From positions 97,636-161,635 of the forward strand of contig JBBRNX010000003.1 of the NCBI GenBank assembly GCA_038230035.1: a stretch of 64,000 nt of DNA, given 5' to 3'. The notes under the pieces are model-generated. The model saw only the letters and a list, made by a program, of their open reading frames with translations. It searched no databases and had not been told where the DNA came from. This DNA is from Gaiella sp038230035. Its GTDB lineage: Bacteria; Actinomycetota; Thermoleophilia; Gaiellales; Gaiellaceae. Below are positions 1 to 8,399 of the stretch, piece after piece. A program made the position numbers and the translations under genes. The first letter of the stretch is position 1. Every line of letters begins with the position of its first letter.

Positions 1-447
1 ATCACGCAGGCCCTGACGCGCCAGGAAGTCGAGCTCGGCCAGCTCGACCCGCTGCGCGACTTCTGCTTCTGCACCGACGGCGTGCGCGGCCACCTCACAG
101 TCGCGGCGAAGGGGACGCCGGGCGACGTGTACGTCTACGGGCAGGGCGAGAACATCTCGATGGGCGACTGGGTAGCGCTGATCTTCCGCGTCGGCGAGAA
201 GCACGGCTTCTGGCCCGCCGACCGCGAGGTCGTAACGACGGCCGCGCGCTACCGCCCGGGAGCCAGCGAGGTAATGGCGCTCCGCGTCGGCCACGAGAAG
301 CTGACCCGCGAGACCGGCTGGATGCCCAAGGTCTCGTGGGAGGAAGGCGTCCTGCAGACGATCCGCTGGTACGCGGCGCATAGGGAGAGCTGGCTCGGCC
401 GCGTCGACTGGCTGCCGACCGGCCGGCCCGCCGTCCTCGACAAGTGA
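1..447 (+). CDS. NAD-dependent sugar epimerase/dehydratase, C-terminal part
   Basis: The reading frame is open from the first base and ends in TGA at 445-447, so the N-terminal Rossmann half lies outside the window. The visible 148 residues look like the substrate-binding end of an extended short-chain dehydrogenase: a YGQGENISMGD stretch, then an RPGASEVMALRVGHEK segment and a final ETGWMPKVSWEEGVLQTI helix, which is how nucleotide-sugar 4,6-dehydratases usually end. Its stop overlaps the GTG of the next gene by 4 bp, so the two are translationally coupled. The neighbour resembles GDP-L-fucose synthase, so this could be the partner GDP-mannose 4,6-dehydratase-like enzyme. The exact substrate cannot be told from the tail alone. 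Confidence 0.8.
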   Translation: MTQALTRQEVELGQLDPLRDFCFCTDGVRGHLTVAAKGTPGDVYVYGQGENISMGDWVALIFRVGEKHGFWPADREVVTTAARYRPGASEVMALRVGHEKLTRETGWMPKVSWEEGVLQTIRWYAAHRESWLGRVDWLPTGRPAVLDK

Positions 448-1367
448 GCCGCGTGCTCGTCACCGGCGGGGCAGGGTTTCTCGGCTCACACCTCGTCGAG
501 CAGCTCGACGGAGCCGGCCACGAGATCGTCGTCCCCCGCAGCGCCGACTACGACCTGCGCCACGAGGACGACGTCATACGGCTCTTTGCCGAGACGAAGC
601 CAGAGCTCGTCTTCCACCTCGCGGCGCTCGCCGGCGGGATCGGGGCGAACCGGGCCGAGCCGGGGCGCTTCTGGTACGAGAACCTGCTGATGGGCGCCTA
701 CGTGCTCGAGCAGAGCCGCCTCGCCGGGGTCACGAAGCTCATCACGCTCGGCACGATCTGCGAGTACCCGAAGTTCACGCCTGTCCCCTTCCTCGAGGAA
801 GACCTCTGGAACGGCTACCCGGAGGAGACGAACGCGCCGTACGGGATCGCGAAGAAGACGCACCTCGTTGGCGGCCGAGCGTACCGCGACCAGTACGGCA
901 TGAACGTCATCCACCTGCTGCCCGTCAACCTCTACGGCCCGCGCGACAACTTCGACCTCCAGACCTCGCACGTGATCCCCGCGCTGATCCGGAAGATGCA
1001 CGAGAGCCCGGAGCGGATCGAGCTGTGGGGCGACGGCTCGCCGACACGCGAGTTCCTCTACGTGGAGGACTGCGCAAAGGGAATCGCGCTGGCTGCGGAG
1101 CGCTACGACGGGGCCGACCCCGTAAATCTCGGCTCCGGTTACGAGATCTCGATCCGCGACCTCGTCGAGCTCGTCGCCGACGTCTCCGACTTCCACGGCG
1201 AGATCTCGTGGGACTCGTCGATGCCGAACGGCCAGCCGCGGCGCCTGCTGGACGTCTCGAAGGCCGAGCAGCTGTTCGGCTTCAAGGCGAAGGTCGAGTT
1301 GCGCGAAGGGCTGGAACGCACCGTTGCCTGGTTCCGCGCGCACGTCGCTGCGCAGACGCCGGCCTGA
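444..1367 (+). CDS. NAD-dependent epimerase, GDP-L-fucose synthase-like
   Basis: This 307-residue extended SDR enzyme has the NAD-binding GGAGFLGSH motif at residues 8-16 and the catalytic Y133-x3-K137 pair in APYGIAKK. The GxxxEYPK segment (about 103-110) and HLAALAGGIGANR (about 58-70) are typical of the GDP-L-fucose synthase (Fcl/WcaG) branch, which epimerises and reduces GDP-4-keto-6-deoxymannose. The family length is about 310-320, so it is complete. The GTG start at 444 overlaps the previous stop (GTGA). The next gene begins one base after the stop, giving a three-gene transcription unit. The deoxysugar substrate is inferred; a different keto-sugar reductase or epimerase is possible. 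Confidence 0.83.
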   Translation: MSRVLVTGGAGFLGSHLVEQLDGAGHEIVVPRSADYDLRHEDDVIRLFAETKPELVFHLAALAGGIGANRAEPGRFWYENLLMGAYVLEQSRLAGVTKLITLGTICEYPKFTPVPFLEEDLWNGYPEETNAPYGIAKKTHLVGGRAYRDQYGMNVIHLLPVNLYGPRDNFDLQTSHVIPALIRKMHESPERIELWGDGSPTREFLYVEDCAKGIALAAERYDGADPVNLGSGYEISIRDLVELVADVSDFHGEISWDSSMPNGQPRRLLDVSKAEQLFGFKAKVELREGLERTVAWFRAHVAAQTPA

Positions 1368-1368
1368 C

Positions 1369-3087
1369 ATGCACGCGCTGATGACGCGAGCCGCACGTCT
1401 GGCGAAGCGGCTCGGAGTCGAGCCGCCCGGTATCGGCCGCTTCAGCGGCGAAACGGTGTTCCTCTCAGGCGCAGTTGTCGCCCAATGGATTGCCGTCGGG
1501 CTGCTGGCCATCGCCGCAACGCACAACGGCTGGCTCTACTACCAGGGGGGCGACCAGACGTTCTTCTACACCATCTCCTGGGCGCTCTCGCACGGCCACC
1601 TGCCGGAAACGGGGATCGGCTACTCGTGGTCGCTCGTCGAGATCCCGATCACCGCAATCGCCGGGCCGAGCTTCCTCGTCGGCCTGCCTGCGATCGTGCT
1701 CGTGCAGGTCGTCGTGCTGCTGCCGCTCGCCATCGTCGCGCTCTACGGCACGACGAAGCGGCTGCTCGGATCGGGCATCGCCCGGCTCGCCGTCGCCGCC
1801 TGGATCCTCGTTCCGTTCTCGGTGATCCCGCTGTTCGTCCAGCGCTACCACGGCCGCTGGGTCGACCAGACGCTGCCACAGGTACTCGGCCTGACCGGGA
1901 TGGGCGACTTCGCGTCGATGGTGCTCCTGCTCTGTGCCGCGTATCTCCTGTTCCGCCACCTCGACGACGGCGACTGGGAGACAGCCGTGCTCGCCGGGCT
2001 CGTCGTCGGCTTCGTCCTGGGGTTGAAGCCGTCGAACTCGCTCTTTCTCGCCGCGCCCGTCGTCGGGTTGCTCATTGGCCGTCGCTATCGCGGGGCGGTC
2101 GCGTTCGGGCTTGCGCTCCTGCCCACGGTCGTCACGCTCATCGTCTGGAAGCAGCGCGGCCTCGGCTCGCTGCCGCTGTTCTCGTCGTCGGCCACCGGGG
2201 TGACGCTCGCCGCGGGCGCTCAGGTGGTCTCGCATCACATCGCGTCGCTCAACACGCAGAAGTACCTGAAGTTCGACTGGACGCACCTCCAGAACAACAT
2301 CGACGGGATTCGCGAGTACTTCTGGAGCAACCGCCTGGTCGAGTGGATCCCGCTCGTTGGCGCGCTCGGGGCGTTGCGCATGTCGCGCTCGAAGGGCGCT
2401 CTCTTGGCTGTCTGGCTCGGGCTGTTCTTCCTTATCAAGGGCAGCTCGCCGCTCGCCTCGGTGGACACAGCATCCTTTTGGCGACTGCTGACGCCCGCGT
2501 GGCCCGCCTACTTCCTGCTCGCGGTCTCGGTGCTCGCCATGGTGCCGACGCTCGGCGGACGGCTTCAGCCGGCGGTTGCGACTCCCGGCCCGAGACGGTC
2601 GCTGCGCCGCGAGACATGGGTCGCGATCGCGGTACTCGCGGTGCTCCCGCTCGTCGTCGTCGCAGCGGTCCCGAAGCGTGGCTCCTACCAGGCGGTCCGC
2701 GACAACAGCCGCAACCTCTACGTCCCGATCGACCGCTCGTTCAAGGTCGCCGGGCATTCCGCGGGCAACACCGTCCTTCTCTCGTGGCCGGATCCAGGCT
2801 CGGGCAGCGTGAAGCCCGTGTACATCGTGTTGCGCGCCAAGGCAGGGACGACGACCGACGAAGGCGTGAACTGCACCGATCGCCCCGGCGGCGTCCGGCC
2901 GTGCGTGATCGCGATGGACGAACTGAGCCACGTGGCCGCCGCCCGTGTCTACGTCGACCGCCCCGGCGCCGGAACCTGGGTCTATCGCGTCGCGCTCGCA
3001 GCGAGCTACAACGCCGACCCGAACGCGGGCGACCCTCTCCTCTACAGCGCGCCGGTCACCGTCACCGTCACTGTCAGCGGCGGGTAG
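1369..3087 (+). CDS. Polytopic membrane protein, GT39/GT87-like
   Basis: About 572 residues with roughly ten hydrophobic segments, then a soluble C-terminal domain of about 140 residues after the last helix (near residue 440). After the first helix the sequence has an acidic loop (YYQGGDQTFFYT), the position where GT-C fold glycosyltransferases carry their catalytic aspartate. I choose ATG at 1369, one base after the upstream stop. A longer frame from TTG 1324 would only add an arginine-rich extension inside the previous gene. The likely role is sugar transfer from a lipid-linked donor at the outer face of the membrane during polysaccharide assembly. No motif allows a firm family assignment, so an unrelated membrane protein cannot be excluded. 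Confidence 0.7.
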   Translation: MHALMTRAARLAKRLGVEPPGIGRFSGETVFLSGAVVAQWIAVGLLAIAATHNGWLYYQGGDQTFFYTISWALSHGHLPETGIGYSWSLVEIPITAIAGPSFLVGLPAIVLVQVVVLLPLAIVALYGTTKRLLGSGIARLAVAAWILVPFSVIPLFVQRYHGRWVDQTLPQVLGLTGMGDFASMVLLLCAAYLLFRHLDDGDWETAVLAGLVVGFVLGLKPSNSLFLAAPVVGLLIGRRYRGAVAFGLALLPTVVTLIVWKQRGLGSLPLFSSSATGVTLAAGAQVVSHHIASLNTQKYLKFDWTHLQNNIDGIREYFWSNRLVEWIPLVGALGALRMSRSKGALLAVWLGLFFLIKGSSPLASVDTASFWRLLTPAWPAYFLLAVSVLAMVPTLGGRLQPAVATPGPRRSLRRETWVAIAVLAVLPLVVVAAVPKRGSYQAVRDNSRNLYVPIDRSFKVAGHSAGNTVLLSWPDPGSGSVKPVYIVLRAKAGTTTDEGVNCTDRPGGVRPCVIAMDELSHVAAARVYVDRPGAGTWVYRVALAASYNADPNAGDPLLYSAPVTVTVTVSGG

Positions 3088-3423
3088 GCGGACAGCACCG
3101 GCTGCGTAGGCCGTGTCCTGCCGGACGCGTTCGCCCGACGGGGTCAGACCACGTTCTGCAAGGAATTTGAGGGCGCGAACTAGAGAGCCGGGTTATTCTT
3201 TAGAGGACACATGGAGCTCTGGCGTCTCTTCGATCGTCTCCGAATGATGGGGCTCACGGTGTTCTTGACGAGTGCCTGGCTGATCGCCGCACAGGGTTGG
3301 GTGCGGCTCGTGGCTGGTGTCTTCCCACTTTGTTGGTTCCCGACCCTGCTCCGGTGGTTTAGACATCGGGGCCAGAGTGAGCCCTCCTGGATTTGACGGA
3401 GACTCCGAGGCGAGGTCCGGACA
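3088..3423. other. Intergenic stretch between convergent genes
   Basis: 336 bp between the end of the membrane protein and the end of the cupin gene, with visibly lower GC than its surroundings. It holds one small open frame (3211-3396, listed separately). The phrase GGGGTCAGAC occurs at 3140-3149 and again at 24240-24249 before another gene. No terminator hairpin or RNA gene was recognised. Confidence 0.4.
3211..3396 (+). CDS. Possible small hydrophobic protein
   Basis: An ATG preceded at 5-6 nt by an AGAGGA Shine-Dalgarno-like stretch opens a 61-codon frame. The predicted peptide has one hydrophobic segment (about residues 13-46, rich in L, V, W and F) flanked by arginines, and would be a single- or double-pass membrane peptide. 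It lies in lower-GC DNA than its neighbours and I recognise no homologue, so it may be a remnant or chance frame. Confidence 0.25.
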   Translation: MELWRLFDRLRMMGLTVFLTSAWLIAAQGWVRLVAGVFPLCWFPTLLRWFRHRGQSEPSWI

Positions 3424-3969
3424 CTAGGCCCAGGGCAGGGTTTCCCAGCCTGCGGGACGCCCCTTCGTCGGTGGGGCGAACGCCGCGTACGCCTCGTCGG
3501 GCGAGCCCGTCTCGACATCGACGCCGGCTCCGTGACGCAGCGCGAGCTCAGACACCGGGTAGACGATCTCCTCTTGGTCGCTCCGTGCACCGGTCATCAG
3601 GATCGCGCACGGGCCGTCGCCGGCGCCGACGAAGACGTGATTGACACCAGGCGGGCAGTGGACAAAGTCCCACGCCTTCAGCCGCCGCACCTGCTCCTCC
3701 ACCAGCAATACGCATTCGCCCGCGAGAACGAGGAAGTCCTCCTGGAGCGACTCGCGGTGATAGCGGCAGTTCGGCTGGCCCGGCTGCAGAACGCAGATGT
3801 TAATCCCGAGCTGCGTGAAGAACGCGTCCGGCGGACCCTCGAAGCGGCAGTCAGCGCCAAAGGTCTCGTGGTCGCGCCAGGCCGTGTCGCGCACGTTGAC
3901 GACGAACCAGCCCTGACCCACCGGGACGAGCCCGGCACCGTCCTCCTCCAACCTCGCCTCATCGACCAT
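3424..3969 (-). CDS. Cupin-domain protein
   Basis: A 181-residue protein with a single cupin barrel: motif 1 is seen around CRYHRESLQEDFLVLAGE and motif 2 around HCPPGVNHVFVGAG, placing metal-ligand histidines and a glutamate where small beta-barrel sugar-binding or isomerase proteins have them. The ATG at 3969 is chosen because GGAGA lies 7 nt upstream and the start overlaps the stop of the preceding gene by 11 bp; an upstream in-frame ATG at 4002 would overlap much more. It is the last gene of a four-gene minus-strand unit with DUF2304, a GT2 and a CgeB-like glycosyltransferase. A role in sugar or nucleotide-sugar modification is inferred from context only. Confidence 0.7.
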   Translation of the reverse strand: MVDEARLEEDGAGLVPVGQGWFVVNVRDTAWRDHETFGADCRFEGPPDAFFTQLGINICVLQPGQPNCRYHRESLQEDFLVLAGECVLLVEEQVRRLKAWDFVHCPPGVNHVFVGAGDGPCAILMTGARSDQEEIVYPVSELALRHGAGVDVETGSPDEAYAAFAPPTKGRPAGWETLPWA

Positions 3970-4333
3970 CTGGATTCTCCTTCGCTTCGCCTCGGCCAAC
4001 ACGCTCTTCCAGCAGACCGAGCTTCTGGGCGAGCAGGACGTTCTCGTCGGTCAGCTTCGAGAGCACCGTCGAGTAGTGCAACAGCACGACGATCACGAAC
4101 AGCGTCGCCGCCGCGAACAGGATGGCCGGTGGGTAGGTGCCGACGCCGAGCCAGCCGGCGATCGTGTTCAGACCTTCGCGCCAGGCCGACAGCACGAGCA
4201 GGACTACGCCGGTCGCGAGCCAGAGCAGCGCGTAGCGCTCCTTGAGGCGCCGCCCGCGGATCAGCTCTAGCACGACGAGCAGCAGCAACAGCGATGCGAT
4301 CGAGGCGGCGATCGATACGCGAAGCGGGGTCAC
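3959..4333 (-). CDS. DUF2304-type small membrane protein
   Basis: 124 residues with hydrophobic segments at about 7-25, 36-50 and 70-88, followed by a charged C-terminal tail that could form a coiled coil (KLTDENVLLAQKLGLLEERV). The RYALLWL motif after the first helix and the overall length match the DUF2304 family. Members of that family are commonly encoded next to dolichyl-phosphate-mannose-synthase-like GT2 enzymes and may anchor or assist them in the membrane. The GTG start at 4333 overlaps the GT2 stop in a GTGA quadruplet, so coupling with that enzyme is direct here as well. The biochemical role of the family is not established to my knowledge. Confidence 0.75.
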   Translation of the reverse strand: MTPLRVSIAASIASLLLLLVVLELIRGRRLKERYALLWLATGVVLLVLSAWREGLNTIAGWLGVGTYPPAILFAAATLFVIVVLLHYSTVLSKLTDENVLLAQKLGLLEERVGRGEAKENPDGR

Positions 4334-5070
4334 GGGGCCGCCTCCGGGATCGAGTAACGACGGACCATTCCGACGAGCAGCGCCAGCGTCACCTTGAGCA
4401 CGTAGTAGATCGAGCGTACCGCCGTGATCGACGACTCCCCGTGCTCTCGCTCGCGCATCCGCACCGGTACCTCGACGAGCCGCAGCCGATGCTTGTAGAC
4501 CATCACCGTCGCCTCGACCTCCGGGTAGTCGTGCGGGTAGTCGGCCGCGAAGATCGCGATCCCACGCGCATTCAGGGCCTGGAAGCCGGAGGTCGTATCG
4601 GTCACCCGCTGGTGGGTCAAGAACGAGACAAGACGGGCGAAGAAGACGATTCCGACGCGTCGCGCGAGTGCCGGCCGGAGCTCGTTCCGGTCCGCATCGG
4701 CGAGCACAGGCGCGAAGCGCGAGCCTACGACGATGTCGGCCTCGCCGCGGTCGAGCGGCGCAAGCAGCTTCGGCAACTCGCTCGGGTCGTGCTGCCCATC
4801 GCCGTCGAGCCGAACCGCCAGCTCGTAGCCCTGCTCGTGCGCAAACTTGAATCCGGTTTGCACCGCGGCGCCGATGCCGAGGTTGAATGGCAACGTGACG
4901 ACGAAGGCACCGGCGGCAGCGGCCACAGCAGCCGTACCGTCGGTCGAGCCATCGTCGACGACGAGCACGTCGAGGTGCGGATCGAACGCCTTCAACTCGG
5001 CAACGACGCCACCGACCGCACCTCCTTCGTTGTGGGCCGGGACGATCGCGACACGGCGATCCGGAATCAT
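4330..5070 (-). CDS. Family 2 glycosyltransferase, dolichyl-phosphate mannose synthase-like
   Basis: 246 residues. The N-terminus (VAIVPAHNEGG) is the usual GT2 donor-binding start, VVDDGSTDGT is at about 37-46, and the metal-binding LDGDGQHD motif is near residue 88-95. TDTTSGFQALN is the acceptor-side signature of DPM1-like enzymes. It should transfer a sugar from a nucleotide donor to a polyprenyl phosphate on the inner face of the membrane, supplying lipid-linked sugar for GT-C enzymes such as the GT39-like proteins nearby. The ATG at 5070 overlaps the upstream stop (ATGA) and the stop overlaps the DUF2304 start, so it is the middle of a tight operon. Confidence 0.87.
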   Translation of the reverse strand: MIPDRRVAIVPAHNEGGAVGGVVAELKAFDPHLDVLVVDDGSTDGTAAVAAAAGAFVVTLPFNLGIGAAVQTGFKFAHEQGYELAVRLDGDGQHDPSELPKLLAPLDRGEADIVVGSRFAPVLADADRNELRPALARRVGIVFFARLVSFLTHQRVTDTTSGFQALNARGIAIFAADYPHDYPEVEATVMVYKHRLRLVEVPVRMREREHGESSITAVRSIYYVLKVTLALLVGMVRRYSIPEAAP

Positions 5071-6275
5071 CCGACGGCAACCTTGCTCGTGAGGCCGAGC
5101 AGCTTCAGCAGTTGCCGCGCGCGGTGCCCGTAGGTGTGCTCGTCGAGCACGCGCTCGCGCGCTCGCGCACCCATCGCCTCTGCCTGCGCGGGATCGTCGA
5201 GCAGTTCGCGGTACGCCGTCAGCGCCCGCTGCGCGTCTTCGACGAGGATCAGCTCGCTCCCCGGCTCGAACCAGCGTTCGATTCCGGCGTGCGGGTTCGA
5301 CACGATCGCCGCTCCGGCCGAGGCGAGCTCGAACGGGCGGCACGTCGACGATCCCGCAACGCTGGCATGCGAGCGGCGGGTGATGTTGAGATTGATTCGC
5401 GCAGCCGAGATGGCACGCGCGAACACGTTGAACGGCACGTCGCCGAGGATCCGCGCCGCACCAGTGTCGCCACGGAAGTCGCAGCCGCCGAGCGCGAAGT
5501 CGAGCTCGGGCGCAACCCGGCTCGGCTCGCCGACCATTGCCTCGGTCCACTCGCGTCGGAATTTGTCGCCGTAGCCGTAGAAGAAGACATCGACCTCCTT
5601 CTCGGCCGGCTGCGGCGTAAAGAACTCGGGGTCCGCCGCCCAGTAGACCGCCTCGGCGCGCCGCGCACCAAGCTCGAGCAGCCGCGGCAGACCGCCCTCG
5701 GAGTTCGAGACGACTAGGTCGTATTCGGACGGGTCGGCCCCGTGGTAGTAGTTGAAGCCCGTGTCCATGCCGCCGAACTCCGGCAGGCTCATCGGCACAT
5801 CGCCGTCGTAGAAGACGACCGGGATGCCGAACCGCTCGCGTAGCGCTGTCGGGATGCCGCGGAAATGCGCCATCGGCACCGTGAAAACGAGCACCGCGTC
5901 GGGTTTCTCGCGCTCAACGAGACGTTCGAGATGGCGCCGCCAACGTGGCGTGACGACGCGCCAGATCGTCTCGCGCGTCAGCTTGTCGACGGCGCTCTCG
6001 TCCGGCTGCTCCTCGGCTCGGCGGATGTAGCGATCGCCCTTCACGCGGGCGGCGGCGCCACGAAGAGCAGCGTAGGTCTCGCCTTCGCGGTAGGTCGGGT
6101 TCGGAGCGACACGCCACCACGGTGACAGGACGGGTCTACCCCGATAAGGCGTTACGACGAGATCGACGCCGTTCTCGTACAGCCCCTTCCACAGCTGCCA
6201 CCAGGCCGGCGTGCAGCCGTAGCGGAAGTCGAGGTCGACGGCCGACGCGACCGCGAGGATCTTCGGAGCCCGCAT
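5067..6275 (-). CDS. CgeB-like glycosyltransferase
   Basis: 402 residues. The C-terminal part has the glycosyltransferase pattern RPFELASAGAAIVSNPHAGI followed by an E-L-I-L-V-E-D segment and a RARERVLDEHTYGHRARQLL helix, as in spore-maturation CgeB and Glyco_trans_1_2-type proteins. The N-terminal half is a divergent Rossmann domain with a YDGDVP acidic loop. It opens the minus-strand unit ending in the cupin gene. The divergent gene starts 70 bp away. It probably adds a sugar to the polysaccharide repeat unit; donor and acceptor are unknown. Confidence 0.75.
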   Translation of the reverse strand: MRAPKILAVASAVDLDFRYGCTPAWWQLWKGLYENGVDLVVTPYRGRPVLSPWWRVAPNPTYREGETYAALRGAAARVKGDRYIRRAEEQPDESAVDKLTRETIWRVVTPRWRRHLERLVEREKPDAVLVFTVPMAHFRGIPTALRERFGIPVVFYDGDVPMSLPEFGGMDTGFNYYHGADPSEYDLVVSNSEGGLPRLLELGARRAEAVYWAADPEFFTPQPAEKEVDVFFYGYGDKFRREWTEAMVGEPSRVAPELDFALGGCDFRGDTGAARILGDVPFNVFARAISAARINLNITRRSHASVAGSSTCRPFELASAGAAIVSNPHAGIERWFEPGSELILVEDAQRALTAYRELLDDPAQAEAMGARARERVLDEHTYGHRARQLLKLLGLTSKVAVG

Positions 6276-6345
6276 AGCTGGTCAGTATGAAGAAGGCATC
6301 CGGTGGCGCCCCCGCCACGTCACAGCAGCCTGCCAGGATGGCACC

Positions 6346-8399
6346 GTGCTTCCGGCACTGATGCTCGCGATGCTTCCCACGACATCGCTCCTCATCGCGA
6401 CCAGCTTGCGTCTCGAGCGTCTCGCGCCGACGCTCCTTACCGCCTACGTCGCACTAGTTGCTGAGACGTCTGCCCTGACGCTCGCGCTCTCGCCGTTCCG
6501 TGAGGTGAAACGCGGACCGCTCGCACTGAGCGAAGTAGCAGTGCTCAGCCTTGCGCTCCTCGTGTGGTGGCGCAGGGGCAGACCGGGGCTGGGACTCGCC
6601 GCGGGAACCAGAGCCATCGCCGCAGTCGCCCGGGACCCTGTTGTCGCCCTGTTCCCCGTCATCGTGGCGATCGCGCTCGGATACGAGCTCGTTCTCGTCC
6701 TCACTGCGCCCGCGAACAACTGGGATTCACTGACGTATCACCTTCCACGAGTGGCGGCATGGGTGCAGCACGGCGGGCTGTACTGGATTCCGCACGCACC
6801 CACCGACCGGATGAACGAGTTCCAGCCACTCGCCGAGCAGGAAAACCTCTTCCTCTTCGCCGCGACCGGGAAAGGAGCGCTCTTCGCGTTGCCCCAATAC
6901 ATCGCGGAGCTTGCGATCCTCGTCGGGATCTACACAGCTGCACGCAGACTCGGTTACGACACCCGCCGCGCGTTGCTGAGCGCGCTCCTCTTCGCATCGT
7001 TCACCGTCGTAGCGCTCGAGAGGCCACGACAGCACAGAACGACCTCGTTGCTGCCTCTCTCTCGATCGCCGCCGCAGCGTTCCTTCTCGATGGTGCCTGG
7101 CCCGAGGTGATCCTCGCCGGAGTCGCTGTCGGGCTCGGCCTTGGCGTCAAGCTGACCACTGCCCTCGTTCTACCGGTGATCGTGCTGCTAGCGATCCGGC
7201 TCGGCCGTCGCCGTGCTCTCGGGTTCGCGGTGGCAACAGGAGTCACGTTCGCAGCCCTCGGCGTGTGGAGCTTCGTGCTGAATCTGGTCGAGACCGGCCA
7301 CGTGCTCGGACACGGCGGCGGACGCGTCGAGCAAACGGTTTCACCTTCTCTCTCGGGAGGCCTGACAACCGGGCGGAAGGTCCTCCTCCACCTGATCGAC
7401 CGCTCCGGCTTCGAGGTACACGTGATCGAGGTACTCGTGCTCGTCGCTCTTTGCGGATCAGCCGCGCTGACGACCATACTCCGGCGTCGAGGCCGCTCCT
7501 GGGGGTCGGCGTTCACGACGGCAGGTGTCTTCGCTCTCTCGCTGCTGGCGCCGATCTTCGTCGCCGGCCTCGCAGTGCTGAACGAGCGGCAACCGAGCCC
7601 AGTCCACCTCAGCTCGCTCGCTGGAATCAACAAGCGCGTCAACGAGGATGTGTCGTCGTTCGGCTCACTGGGGCTCGTCCTGGTTGGCGCATGCGTGCTC
7701 ACGATGGGGGCTACTCTGAGGCGTCGCCGTGACGCCGCATGCCGCCTGATTCTCGCCCTCGCATTGCCACTGTTCCTGGTGATCCTCGCGCTCACCTCCA
7801 GATACAACCCCTGGCTCTCGCGCTTCCTGATCGTTCCTGCTGCGCTAACCGCGCCTCTGTTCGGCCCGCTCTTCAGCCGAAGGTCGATGACGCTCGGGAT
7901 CGTCGTCGTCGCCGCGACGACTCTCGGACTTGCGCTCGTACGGAACGAGCTGAAGCCTCTGGATGGATCGACCGCTCGACCCTGGAAGCTCACCCGCGTC
8001 GAGGCGGTGAAGCTTCAGGTGTGGAAGCCACAAGCCGGAAGGGCACTCGAGCAACTCGATGCCCTTGTCTCGCAGAAAGCCTGCGTCGGCGCGGTGCTCG
8101 ATACCGACGAGCCGTCGTATGTTCTATTCGGCGCGAGGCTCGAGCGACACGTCACCTTCTTGCCGCGTGAGAACGCACCCCAAGCAGCACAGCGGGCGGG
8201 CGTCCCATACGTCGTGATCGGAAGCGGCAACGTCGTCTCATTGGCCGACGGGTTCAGAGCCAGCGGTTGGGCTCTACGGACCCTCGGCTCGGACTCGACC
8301 GAACGGTACTGGATTCTCTCAATCAGCCCGCGCGGCGGAAGCGGAAACTGCCACTCGAGCACTGCAGTGGAACAAGCGAAGACGCTCGAACAAGCCTGA
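6346..8399 (+). pseudogene. GT39-like membrane mannosyltransferase, frameshifted
   Basis: Two consecutive frames together make one plausible protein of about 680 residues. The first (6346 to about 7023) has the GT39 hallmarks: helices, then NNWDSLTYHLPRVAAW with the acidic D-S-x-x-Y-H loop, and QPLAEQENLF. The second continues from about 7030 with ATTAQNDLVAASL, the usual next helix, and runs to TGA 8397-8399. The join needs a 2-nt deletion: GAGAG at 7018-7022 should be GAG for the reading LEATTAQNDL. Downstream the second frame is clean, with many helices and an extracytoplasmic domain, so the break is recent or a base-calling error. The start is GTG 6346. It ends directly against the convergent sugar-transferase gene. 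Confidence 0.72.
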
